A stretch of DNA of 64,000 nt from Seminibacterium arietis (GTDB lineage Bacteria; Pseudomonadota; Gammaproteobacteria; Enterobacterales; Pasteurellaceae). Shown in pieces: positions 54,793 to 63,290 of this stretch. Location: NCBI RefSeq assembly GCF_042675725.1, contig NZ_JBHTJN010000028.1, positions 1 through 64,000 of the forward strand, in the 5' to 3' direction. The notes beneath the pieces were generated by a model. It was not told where the DNA came from, did not search any database, and was given only the letters and a program-made list of their open reading frames with translations. Position 1 is the first letter of the stretch. Each line of letters starts with the position of its first letter. Both the position numbers and the translations under genes were made by a program.

Positions 54793-55194
54793 TTGGCTTC
54801 ATCTTTTAATTACAGATATTTTTATATGTCAATCATAGCACAAAATTGATCAATTTACCTTGCCAAAGGCAAAGTATCATTAGATAATAAAGGGTATTTT
54901 TGAGTGGTTAATTTCTCAAAAATTTAATATGTGGAATTTAATGCGGCATATGGCATAAGACATTAATAATTCATAAAATTTTAACTGATAATACCACTAA
55001 GCTTGCAAATTCATATTTATCTGACTTTGTTTTACCAACTTCCTTTTTAGTATGGTTTGGAAAGGTAACACAGTTGCTCCATTTTATAACAGACAGCCGA
55101 GAGGCAGACTTTTTTCGACAGGCATGAGTTTAATTGTGAAGCTAAGTGCGGTAGTTTTTATCAAAATTATAATGAAAAGAAGAGAAATTTTTTA
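54793..55194 (+). ncRNA. rne leader region, likely autoregulatory 5' UTR
   Basis: 402 bases between rluC and rne. In E. coli the rne mRNA has a leader of about 360 bases whose hairpins are bound by RNase E for feedback control (Rfam rne5). The part after about 55030 here has a non-random look: ATGGTTTGGAAAGGTAACACAG, TTGCTCCATTTTATAACAG, and a short GCC-GAGA-GGC hairpin (about 55096-55105) followed by CTTTTTT. An uptake signal follows near 55146. The match to rne5 is by position and general shape only; I could not align it. Confidence 0.5.
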
Positions 55195-58170
55195 ATGAAA
55201 AGAATGTTAATTAATGCGACTCAAAAAGAAGAGTTGCGAGTTGCTCTAGTAGATGGGCAACGTTTGTTTGATCTGGATATTGAAAGTCCAGGACATGAAC
55301 AAAAGAAAGCAAATATTTACAAAGGACGAATTACTCGTGTTGAGCCAAGTCTTGAAGCAGCCTTTGTCGATTATGGTTCTGATCGACATGGATTTCTTCC
55401 TTTGAAAGAAATAGCACGTGAATATTTTCCCGAAGATTATGTTTTTCAAGGTCGCCCAAATATTCGAGATATCCTTACTGAAGGACAAGAAGTTATCGTT
55501 CAGGTCAACAAGGAAGAACGCGGTAATAAGGGTGCTGCACTAACAACTTTTGTTTCTCTTGCTGGTAGTTATCTAGTGATAATGCCAAATAATCCTCGAG
55601 CTGGTGGTATTTCCCGTCGTATTGAAGGTGAAGAACGTTTAGAATTAAAAGAAGCATTAAGCTCTTTAGATGTTCCAGATGGAGTGGGACTAATTGTTCG
55701 TACGGCTGGTGTGGGTAAATCACCAGAAGAATTGCAATGGGATTTAAAAGTCCTTTTACATCATTGGGAAGCCATAAAACAAGCATCTGAAAGTCGCCCC
55801 GCACCATTTTTAATTCATCAGGAAAGTGATGTTATTGTTCGAGCAATTCGTGATTATTTACGTCGAGATATTGGTGAGATTTTAATTGATAGCCCGAAAA
55901 TTTATGAAAAAGCCAAAGCTCATATTAAATTGGTGCGTCCAGATTTTATTCATCGTGTAAAACTTTATCAAGGTGAAGTTCCGCTCTTCAGTCATTACCA
56001 AATTGAGTCCCAAATTGAATCGGCATTTCAGCGAGAAGTGCGGTTGCCATCAGGTGGATCTATTGTAATTGATGTCACAGAGGCCCTTACAGCAATTGAT
56101 ATAAATTCGGCTCGCTCAACTAGAGGCGGTGATATTGAAGAAACAGCACTGAACACTAATCTTGAAGCGGCAGATGAAATTGCTCGCCAACTGCGTTTAC
56201 GTGACTTAGGGGGACTAATTGTCATTGATTTTATTGATATGACACCTATTAGACATCAACGAGAAGTAGAAAATCGGATGCGTGATGCAGTTCGTCAAGA
56301 TCGTGCAAGGATTCAAATCAGTCGGATCTCTCGTTTTGGCTTGTTAGAAATGTCTCGTCAGCGATTAAGTCCATCTTTAGGCGAATCTAGCCATCATGTG
56401 TGTCCGCGTTGTCAAGGTACTGGCAAAATTCGTGATAATGAATCTCTTTCTCTTTCTATTTTGCGTTTACTGGAAGAAGAAGCAATAAAAGAAAATACTA
56501 AACAAGTACAGACTATCGTACCAGTACAGATCGCTTCTTATTTATTAAATGAAAAACGTAAAGCAATTCAAGGTATTGAGAAACGACATAATGTTGATAT
56601 TGTTGTTGCACCGAATGAAACTATGCAGACACCACAATTTAGTGTACTGAGAGTTCGTGAGGGAGAAGATACTAATGAACTAAGTTATAATTTGGCTAAA
56701 TTACACGATAGTGAAGAAAATAGTAGTATTTCAGAGGATTCACTGATTAATCGTAATCAAGAAACTAGTGAAATTCCAGAAAGTGCGGTGGAAAATGCCG
56801 CTGTTTCGTTGGCTATTAGTACACCAGCACCTATGCCAATAAGCAAAGTTGAAAAAAAATCACTGTTATCTCGTATCATCGTAAAAGTCAGGGAGTGGAT
56901 TTTACCAAAAACTAAGGAAGAAGTGCCAACCAGTAGTAAAAAGAATAATCGTAATCGCCGTCATCAAGAACGACGTAATTCGAATCGACGTAATACTGAT
57001 GTAGCAAATACGAATAATAAAGATACAAATGAAAATAATTTACGTAATGAACAACGTAATAAACGGCAAAGAAAAAATAATGCAGAAGTTGGAAAACATG
57101 ATGTAGTGGCTCAGTCTTTTGAACAACCTGCAACACAGCCAGCTTCTCAGCAGCGTCGCCAACGACGTGATTTACGTAAGAAAGTCCGTGTTAATCAATC
57201 AGAGAATGTTACTTCCGTACCTAAAGAAGAAGTAGCAGAAAAATTATTGGCTGATCAAACTGTTGTTAATACAGTAGTTGATATTGAGGGAAATAAATCA
57301 ATACTTGTTGATGTTAAACCTACAAAACTACTTGATAACTCAGAGAAAAACACTAAATCTCAGCCAGTTTTAGATGCTCAAAAACAACCAGAACCTGAAC
57401 AAGTAAACGAAAGTAATTCAGTAAAAAATGAAATAGTAGAGGATAACTCGGTAGTTGAAATGTCACCGCAAAAACTTCGTGAAAATCGCCCTCGTCGTTT
57501 GCCACGTCATTTGCGTGTGAATAATCAGCGTCGTCGTCAAGAAGTGTCTTCGATGCCATTGTTTGCTGCTGTAGCTTCTCCTGAACTTGCCAGCGGTAAA
57601 GTTTGGATTAGTCGTACTAAAGTAACAAATACTACGAAATCTAATACTTTTTTATCTGTTGATGAATTGTTGCAACAACAAACTGCAAAAATAGAGCAAT
57701 CTCCTATAGTTGTTCCTGCAAGCGAGCTTATTGTTGAGAGTACAAATGAGACTAAGTTATTAACTGATTTTGTGACTCAGCCAGCTAATTCATCAGTTGA
57801 GAAAAAATTACAGAAATCTTTAGAACGTCTTAATACAAATCAAAGTTTATCGTTTAATGAATCTGAAAAAACAGAAATTCTTACAGAAAATACTCCGTGG
57901 GTAGAGCCTTTGTCGAGGTCTGTTGATAACATTAAAATTATGTCCGATACAGAGCGTGATTATGTTTTTGATGGACGCTTAGGGACAATTTCTGCAGTAA
58001 TTCATACTACTTCAGAGATGACTTTAGCAAAAGCAATTGATGGAGCTGGACTTTATCCTATTACTGAATGGAAGGAATCTCGTTATTATTTCTATGGAAA
58101 AGGATCTGGCGGTCATCATAATGCAATTAGTCATGTTTATTCGGAAGCTACTAAAATAACTATTGATTAA
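55195..58170 (+). CDS. rne: ribonuclease E with a full degradosome scaffold
   Basis: 991 residues. Endonuclease that starts most mRNA decay and processes rRNA and tRNA. Catalytic half: S1 domain (about 37-125), 5'-sensor and DNase I-like region with Asp302 (TAIDINSARSTRGGDIEE) and Asp345 (LIVIDFIDMTPIRHQ), zinc-link Cys403 and Cys406 (HVCPRCQGTG). C-terminal half, compared from memory with E. coli: a membrane-anchoring amphipathic helix (about 553-572, KKSLLSRIIVKVREWIL), an Arg-rich RNA-binding stretch (581-629), a RhlB-site-like RRQRRDLRKKVRV (654-666), a second Arg-rich part (765-782), enolase site ASPELASGKVW (794-804), and a PNPase-site-like terminus RYYFYGKGSGGHHNAISHVYS (963-983). ATG 55195 aligns with the E. 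coli start. Confidence 0.96.
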   Translation: MKRMLINATQKEELRVALVDGQRLFDLDIESPGHEQKKANIYKGRITRVEPSLEAAFVDYGSDRHGFLPLKEIAREYFPEDYVFQGRPNIRDILTEGQEVIVQVNKEERGNKGAALTTFVSLAGSYLVIMPNNPRAGGISRRIEGEERLELKEALSSLDVPDGVGLIVRTAGVGKSPEELQWDLKVLLHHWEAIKQASESRPAPFLIHQESDVIVRAIRDYLRRDIGEILIDSPKIYEKAKAHIKLVRPDFIHRVKLYQGEVPLFSHYQIESQIESAFQREVRLPSGGSIVIDVTEALTAIDINSARSTRGGDIEETALNTNLEAADEIARQLRLRDLGGLIVIDFIDMTPIRHQREVENRMRDAVRQDRARIQISRISRFGLLEMSRQRLSPSLGESSHHVCPRCQGTGKIRDNESLSLSILRLLEEEAIKENTKQVQTIVPVQIASYLLNEKRKAIQGIEKRHNVDIVVAPNETMQTPQFSVLRVREGEDTNELSYNLAKLHDSEENSSISEDSLINRNQETSEIPESAVENAAVSLAISTPAPMPISKVEKKSLLSRIIVKVREWILPKTKEEVPTSSKKNNRNRRHQERRNSNRRNTDVANTNNKDTNENNLRNEQRNKRQRKNNAEVGKHDVVAQSFEQPATQPASQQRRQRRDLRKKVRVNQSENVTSVPKEEVAEKLLADQTVVNTVVDIEGNKSILVDVKPTKLLDNSEKNTKSQPVLDAQKQPEPEQVNESNSVKNEIVEDNSVVEMSPQKLRENRPRRLPRHLRVNNQRRRQEVSSMPLFAAVASPELASGKVWISRTKVTNTTKSNTFLSVDELLQQQTAKIEQSPIVVPASELIVESTNETKLLTDFVTQPANSSVEKKLQKSLERLNTNQSLSFNESEKTEILTENTPWVEPLSRSVDNIKIMSDTERDYVFDGRLGTISAVIHTTSEMTLAKAIDGAGLYPITEWKESRYYFYGKGSGGHHNAISHVYSEATKITID

Positions 58171-58178
58171 ATAATGCT

Positions 58179-58217
58179 AATAAATCTGATGGAATGGTCT
58201 ATTTCATCAGGTTTATT
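58179..58217 (+). terminator. hairpin after rne
   Basis: AATAAATCTGATG (58179-58191) pairs with CATCAGGTTTATT (58205-58217), one G-U, 13-base loop. Tail GTGCTAATTTCTT is only partly T-rich. Placed 9 bases after the rne stop. Confidence 0.65.
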
Positions 58218-58277
58218 GTGCTAATTTCTTAAATTGATTTAAAAGAAAGCAATCGTTATAAAATCACTTTTTCTTAC

Positions 58278-58306
58278 TTGACTTCAATAATTAAAATCCG
58301 TATCAT
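58278..58306 (+). promoter_or_regulatory. sigma-70 promoter of tRNA-Ser
   Basis: TTGACT (58278-58283), 17 bases, TATCAT (58301-58306). Transcription should begin about 58313, some 12 bases before the tRNA. Confidence 0.8.
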
Positions 58307-58324
58307 TCACCAAGTCTAAATCAC

Positions 58325-58414
58325 GGAGGAATGGTCGAGTGGTTGAAGGCACCGGTCTTGAAAACCGGCGAGGGTTTACGCCCTCCGTGAGTTCGAATCT
58401 CACTTCCTCCGCCA
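58325..58414 (+). tRNA. tRNA-Ser, anticodon UGA
   Basis: 90 bases with the encoded CCA at 58412-58414. Acceptor stem GGAGGAA pairs with TTCCTCC; the anticodon arm is CCGGT-CTTGAAA-ACCGG with TGA at 58359-58361; a long variable arm GAGGG-tttacg-CCCTC marks it as class II; the T arm is GTGAG-TTCGAAT-CTCAC. It reads UCA codons (with wobble). A single-gene unit with its own promoter and terminator. Confidence 0.98.
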
Positions 58415-58425
58415 GTTTCTATTAG

Positions 58426-58464
58426 AAACCGTGGATTATCTTTATAGGTAACCTACGGTTTTTT
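58426..58464 (+). terminator. tRNA-Ser terminator
   Basis: AAACCGT-GG (58426-58434) pairs with CC-T-ACGGTTT (58452-58461), one bulged T, followed by further T to 58464. Confidence 0.8.
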
Positions 58465-58582
58465 GCTTTCTGAGCATTAAAAATTTGATTAATCCAAGTA
58501 TAATTTAATGCTATATCACGTTAATATAATTTCATTGTGATTCTTTAGGCTAATATTTTCTAGAAAATATTGTATTTTGAAA

Positions 58583-58897
58583 TTAATTAAATCCTACCAT
58601 TGCAACATAAATTAAAATTAAATAAAAAATGACCGCACTTATGATGAGTAATATTTTAGCGGATTTTTTCTGGTGCTGGTGACGTTTATATAGCAACCGA
58701 GCAATAATTGCTAAAGCAAGTGGGTATCCCCATAGAAAAATTGACATAAGGCTTACTTGAGTTTCAGTTAAATTAGGATTCTTTAGTAAGTTTGGTGAAA
58801 TTAGTAGGGCTAATGGCCAAAGTAAAATTGGAGTGCAAAATCCAGCTAATGCCCAAGTGAAAGCACTAAACCCTTGTGGTATATTTTGTTTTTTCAT
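58583..58897 (-). CDS. small membrane protein, possibly DUF5389 family
   Basis: 104 residues from the ATG at 58897 (MKKQNIPQGFSAFTWALAG), which has AAGGATAA upstream; longer readings run into glpG on the other strand. Three hydrophobic segments: about 12-35, 48-66 and 80-101, the last after a basic KRHQHQKKSAK stretch. I recall proteins starting KKxxIPQGFSAFTWALA as conserved in Pasteurellaceae (DUF5389), with no known function. It diverges from glpG over 61 bases. Confidence 0.68.
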   Translation of the reverse strand: MKKQNIPQGFSAFTWALAGFCTPILLWPLALLISPNLLKNPNLTETQVSLMSIFLWGYPLALAIIARLLYKRHQHQKKSAKILLIISAVIFYLILIYVAMVGFN

Positions 58898-58958
58898 TTT
58901 TATCCTTATCTTTTTTTGAGTAGAATGAAGCGTTGTTTTTAGATGGAAAATATAACAA

Positions 58959-59822
58959 ATGAAGAGATTATTTGGTAGTGAAATCCCTATTTTACTAGTA
59001 AAGTTCCGTGATTTAGTTCGAGCGAAATACAAAGTTGAACTCACTTTACAGGATTATATTGATGAAATGGGATTTCCATTAACAGGCATTTTTATTGAAG
59101 AAGATCATCCTTTGCTTGAAGATATTAAGCGAGAATTGGAAATTTTTATGAAAGATCCTTTTAATGAACGTTATAACGATGTTTCTTGGAGTAACGGTAA
59201 TATAGAACCAACTTTTTCGAATGAAATTTGGTCAAAACTGCCTGTATTTCGGATAAGTAAAGAAATGGGCAAAAGAAAATTTACTGTTTTTATAACCGCA
59301 CTTTGTACATTGATTTTCACATTACAATTATTTGGATTTGATCAAGAAATTTTTAGTTTATTGCATTATCCAACAGAAAATGAATCACAACAATATTGGC
59401 GTTATATTAGTCATGCGTTAGTGCATCTTTCAGTTTGGCACTTTTTATTTAATTTGATTTGGTGGTGGATCTTTGGCAGTGCAATTGAAAAATATTGTGG
59501 TTCATTAAAATTGATTTTTTTGTTTTTTTGTACCGCACTTGTGACAGGATTTAGTCAGAATGTTGTTTCAGGACCTGCATTTTTTGGGCTATCAGGCGTA
59601 GTGTATGGTGTATTAGGATATGTTTTCGTTAGAGATAAATTTTCTGTACAAAAAGTTTTTGATTTACCACAAGGCTTCTTTACTATGCTTTGGGTAGGAA
59701 TTGTTGTTGGTTTTATTGCTCCCGTGATTGATATTTATATGGGAAATACTGCTCATATAGTCGGCGTGCTGATTGGGTGTTTATTCGCTATTTTTGAGTT
59801 AAAATTAAATAGTAGAAGATGA
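58959..59822 (+). CDS. glpG: rhomboid intramembrane serine protease GlpG
   Basis: 287 residues. Cleaves membrane proteins within or near the bilayer. It has an N-terminal cytoplasmic domain (about 1-95), then six membrane segments with the family marks: HALVHLSVWHFLFNLIWWW (His and Asn165 of the oxyanion side), GLSGVVYGVLGY with nucleophile Ser212, and NTAHIVGVLIG with His266. The catalytic dyad is intact. It is the long form like E. coli GlpG, whereas the H. influenzae protein, as I recall, lacks the N-domain. glpR follows after 64 bases, the usual pairing. Confidence 0.94.
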   Translation: MKRLFGSEIPILLVKFRDLVRAKYKVELTLQDYIDEMGFPLTGIFIEEDHPLLEDIKRELEIFMKDPFNERYNDVSWSNGNIEPTFSNEIWSKLPVFRISKEMGKRKFTVFITALCTLIFTLQLFGFDQEIFSLLHYPTENESQQYWRYISHALVHLSVWHFLFNLIWWWIFGSAIEKYCGSLKLIFLFFCTALVTGFSQNVVSGPAFFGLSGVVYGVLGYVFVRDKFSVQKVFDLPQGFFTMLWVGIVVGFIAPVIDIYMGNTAHIVGVLIGCLFAIFELKLNSRR

Positions 59823-59886
59823 TTTTTTAATTGAAATGAGCTAAAGTAACTCTGTTTAGCAATAAAATTTAGTTTAGGAAAATTTT

Positions 59887-60645
59887 ATGAAACAATCTTT
59901 GCGTCATAAAAAAATTACAGAGTTAGTTAAACAAAAAGGCTACTTGAGTACAGAGGAATTAGTTACTTTGTTGAAAGTGAGTCCTCAAACCATTCGTCGT
60001 GATTTGAATGAGTTAGCGGAGAATAATCTAATTACTCGTCACCATGGTGGTGCAGCTTCGCCTTCTTCCTCTGAGAACAGTGATTATCGAGAACGCCGTC
60101 ATTTTTTTTCGTCTGAAAAACAGTTGATTGGTAAAGAAGTGGCGAAGATTATTCCTAATGGTTCTTCATTGTTTATTGATATTGGTTCAACCCCAGAAGC
60201 AGTGGCTACAGAATTGTTAGAGCATCAAAACTTAAGGATTGTCACTAATAATTTAAATGCAGCTTATATTTTAATGCAGAATAATACTTTTGATATAACT
60301 ATGGCTGGCGGTTCATTAAGACAAGATGGGGGAATTATTGGCGAAGCTACAATTGCATTTATTGGTCAGTTTCGCTTAGATTTCGGTATTTTAGGAATAA
60401 GTAGCATTGATCTTGATGGCTCTCTATTAGATTATGATTACCATGAAGTACAAGTGAAGCGTGCGATTATAGAGAGTTCGAGAAATACTATTTTAGTCAC
60501 AGATCATTCTAAATTTTCTCGTCGGGCAATGGTTCATTTGGGATCATTGAGTGAAGTAGAATACTTATTCACTGATAGCATTCCTCCTGAACAAATTAGT
60601 AATCTTATTCATTCTAGTAATGTGAAATTACATATTTGTCGTTAG
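59887..60645 (+). CDS. glpR: glycerol-3-phosphate regulon repressor, DeoR family
   Basis: 252 residues. N-terminal winged helix-turn-helix (about 5-55: KITELVKQKGYLSTEELVTLLKVSPQTIRRDLNELAENNLITRHHGG), then the DeoR sensor domain (LIGKEVAKIIPNGSSLFIDIGSTPEAVATEL, VTNNLNAAYIL, MAGGSLRQDGGIIGEA, LGISSIDLDGSLLDYDYHEVQVKRAII, VTDHSKFSRRAMVHLGSL). It should bind glycerol 3-phosphate and release glp operators; the convergent glpCBA operon is an obvious target. AGGAAAATTTT precedes the ATG. Confidence 0.94.
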   Translation: MKQSLRHKKITELVKQKGYLSTEELVTLLKVSPQTIRRDLNELAENNLITRHHGGAASPSSSENSDYRERRHFFSSEKQLIGKEVAKIIPNGSSLFIDIGSTPEAVATELLEHQNLRIVTNNLNAAYILMQNNTFDITMAGGSLRQDGGIIGEATIAFIGQFRLDFGILGISSIDLDGSLLDYDYHEVQVKRAIIESSRNTILVTDHSKFSRRAMVHLGSLSEVEYLFTDSIPPEQISNLIHSSNVKLHICR

Positions 60646-60661
60646 TTTATTATTTAAACTA

Positions 60662-60692
60662 AAAAGTTGTGTCATTTAAATGGCACAACTTT
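60662..60692. terminator. bidirectional terminator between glpR and glpC
   Basis: AAAGTTGTGTCATTT (60663-60677) and AAATGGCACAACTTT (60678-60692) form a 30-base palindrome with one G-U; the loop is the central TTTAAA. It lies between convergent genes with A/T runs on both outsides. Confidence 0.8.
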
Positions 60693-60719
60693 CAAAGATC
60701 AATGTGAATTCTGATTACT

Positions 60720-61991
60720 TTATTTGAGAGCCATTGCTAACAACGTCACAGGGTGCAAACAGGTTTTACTAGTCGACATATCAATTTGCCATTTACAGGT
60801 TTCACATTCGGAAATTACGAAGTCAAAATTTCCCTGTTCGATATGATTAAATAGTGTTTTTCCAATAGCTTGTGATGTTTCATAATTCTCAGATTTAAAT
60901 CCGTAAGTACCTGCAATACCACAACATTGTGAAGGCAAAATAGTCACTTCTAAATTTGGGATATGTTTTAACAATGATAGCGTATAAAGACTCCATCCTG
61001 CTTTTTCTACATGACAAGCAGTATGATAAGCAATCCGTAATGGCATAGATTTAAACTGTGGGATTTTCCCTTGTTTGAATTGTTGATATAAATATTTAGT
61101 AATAATACTGATGTGCGGTCGGATTTTCACATTATCCATGCCTAAAATGTGATGATATTCATCACGCAGATTCATTGTGCAACTCGATGAAGTGCCTACA
61201 ATATCTAATTCTCGTTCTACAATGATCTTTTCAATTTGTTGAATATTAAACATAGCCTGTTTTTTAGCTCGTTTTGGAAAGCCATTAACCATTAATGGTA
61301 AACCACAACATCTTTCTTTCTCCAGTAACACAACACCAATATCTATGGCATTCAGTACTTTAATTAAATCTTGTCCTAGTGATGGATTATTATAGTTCAC
61401 ATAACAGCCATGATAGTATGCGACTTTATCACGAAAATAAATTTGTTTTTCTAATGCGTGTTTTTTATACCATTGACGGAAAGACCCGAAGCTGTATTTT
61501 GGTAAACTACGATGCTGACTGATATTTAGTGTTTTTTCTAATAGAAAACGAGAGACTTTTAGTCGAGTGATTGCATTTACAACTGGGGCAAAAGGAGTGT
61601 TCATTTTGCCCATAATATCTGTATTACTTAAAATTGCATCACGCAATTTGTGGTTCAGAGACTTATGCTGTTGGTCAAGGTGTTTGTTTCTTGCTCGTAC
61701 AATAATGTCTCCAATTTTCACATCAGATGGGCAGGCTACTTCACAACGTTTGCAGTTAATGCAGTATTTTAAAGCTTCATCGTACAATTTTGCACTTTTT
61801 AACCGCAGACGTTCCCCATCTGGACCTGCTTGTTTAGGGCCTGGGTAAAGCGGATTTTGTCGCGACACAGGACAAACAGAAGTACAAGCTGTACATTTGA
61901 TACAACTCTCAAAACTGCTATCTTGAAATTCTGTTTCTATTGAAGTGCCTACATTTTGTTTTGCATTTTCAATAAGTTGCTGAATATTCAT
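60720..61991 (-). CDS. glpC: anaerobic glycerol-3-phosphate dehydrogenase subunit C
   Basis: 423 residues. Membrane-associated iron-sulfur subunit that passes electrons from GlpAB to menaquinone in anaerobic growth. Two 4Fe-4S sites: CIKCTACTSVCPVSRQNP and CINCKRCEVACPSDV; then two CCG domains (ERCCGLPLMVNGFPKRAKKQ and PSQCCGIAGTYGFKSENY), a heterodisulfide-reductase-like layout. Full length. Last gene of glpABC; AAGGAGGAGCT precedes the start, with 9 bases from glpB. Confidence 0.96.
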   Translation of the reverse strand: MNIQQLIENAKQNVGTSIETEFQDSSFESCIKCTACTSVCPVSRQNPLYPGPKQAGPDGERLRLKSAKLYDEALKYCINCKRCEVACPSDVKIGDIIVRARNKHLDQQHKSLNHKLRDAILSNTDIMGKMNTPFAPVVNAITRLKVSRFLLEKTLNISQHRSLPKYSFGSFRQWYKKHALEKQIYFRDKVAYYHGCYVNYNNPSLGQDLIKVLNAIDIGVVLLEKERCCGLPLMVNGFPKRAKKQAMFNIQQIEKIIVERELDIVGTSSSCTMNLRDEYHHILGMDNVKIRPHISIITKYLYQQFKQGKIPQFKSMPLRIAYHTACHVEKAGWSLYTLSLLKHIPNLEVTILPSQCCGIAGTYGFKSENYETSQAIGKTLFNHIEQGNFDFVISECETCKWQIDMSTSKTCLHPVTLLAMALK

Positions 61992-62000
61992 AGCTCCTCC

Positions 62001-63290
62001 TTATTGATTCAGAATATTGTCTGCTACACAAAGTGCAGTAACTATAGAAACACCTGAACCACAGCCCAATTCAAGTGCGTTATAACCACCGATTACGTTA
62101 CCTGCCGCATATAAATTTTGCAAAATTTGACCGCTCTTTTGTACTTGACAAAAGTTGTTGATGGCAATACCAGCAGATTGATAAGGTTGTGGAGAGGCGA
62201 ATTTACTAGTTGTCCAAGTTAACCGATCATACGATTTAAAATTTTCATTATTACCTGTAATATCAGCATCAAAAAGAGGTTCAAAAATACGTTCAAAAGA
62301 AGATGCTAATCCATTGCTAAAAAAGCTTCCTGAGGACAATACAAAATTATCCGCTTGGATACCATGCTCTTGATGTAATTGAGTAAAAATTTGTTTAACT
62401 TGATTATTTTCAATAACGGCTTTAATCGCTTTGTCACCATTCAACATCAAACCACCTAAAGATTGAAAATAGCGTAGTAGCTGTTTATGTTGACGGATGC
62501 CTAGTAATGAAGGCGGTAAAGTTGGTAACTCGTATAAATTTAACCCCGTATCTTGTTTTAATTGATTGACAAATTTTTGATCATCTAATCCGAAGCAAGC
62601 GGGTAAGAAAATACAATCAGCCCCTTTTGCAACCTGCTTGATTTCATTAATAAGTTCTCTGCGTTCTAATCTATGTTCTAACAATTGAGAAATATTAATG
62701 CTACGAAATTCTCTAGAATTTTCACGCAATTGATCTAGTTTAGGAATTGATAGCAATGCTGTTGTTACTTCGCAATGTGTAAATTGATGATTTTGTTTTA
62801 GATTTTCTGCTAATAAGTGCGGTTGAAAATCATGATAACTTTCAATTCCTAACACTGCGATGTGCTTGTGAGGAAATTTCTCTTCAGTTAATCCTAAAGT
62901 CGGCACGCTATTTGCTGATAACCATGTGTGTTGCAATCCACCCAAAGGTGTTACTCGTAGGTGATTTTGTGCGAGACTTCCTATTAACCCTAAATCCATT
63001 TCCAATGCTAGTTGCTCAAATTGAGCTGCTTTGCTTAAAACTTTTTCTTTTCCAAGTAAACAATAAGGATGTTGTGGTAATTGCTCAGCTAATTCATCAT
63101 AGGAATTTATAAAACTATCTACGGTTTCACCATTTGGTAACTTGCCTAATAAATCCATAGAGCCTGATGAAAAATTAATTGCTGATTGTCCATTATTAAT
63201 TACTGCACATCGTTTACCTCGTTGTTGTAGGGCAATACCACAGGTTAGCCCAGCTAGTCCACCACCAATAATCACTACATCAAAATTCAT
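62001..63290 (-). CDS. glpB: anaerobic glycerol-3-phosphate dehydrogenase subunit B
   Basis: 429 residues. Flavoprotein subunit of the GlpABC complex. N-terminal Rossmann motif FDVVIIGGGLAGLTCGIALQQRGKRCAVI, a middle with LPACFGLDD, and the C-terminal FAD region NLYAAGNVIGGYNALELGCGSGVSIVTAL. Start overlaps glpA by 11 bases, so translation is coupled. An uptake signal lies near 62817. Confidence 0.96.
   Translation of the reverse strand: MNFDVVIIGGGLAGLTCGIALQQRGKRCAVINNGQSAINFSSGSMDLLGKLPNGETVDSFINSYDELAEQLPQHPYCLLGKEKVLSKAAQFEQLALEMDLGLIGSLAQNHLRVTPLGGLQHTWLSANSVPTLGLTEEKFPHKHIAVLGIESYHDFQPHLLAENLKQNHQFTHCEVTTALLSIPKLDQLRENSREFRSINISQLLEHRLERRELINEIKQVAKGADCIFLPACFGLDDQKFVNQLKQDTGLNLYELPTLPPSLLGIRQHKQLLRYFQSLGGLMLNGDKAIKAVIENNQVKQIFTQLHQEHGIQADNFVLSSGSFFSNGLASSFERIFEPLFDADITGNNENFKSYDRLTWTTSKFASPQPYQSAGIAINNFCQVQKSGQILQNLYAAGNVIGGYNALELGCGSGVSIVTALCVADNILNQ

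Noticed and set aside
56912..57559. Minus-strand frames opposite the rne C-terminal half
   Set aside because: Tyr/Leu-rich shadows of the Asn/Arg-rich linker with no ribosome site.
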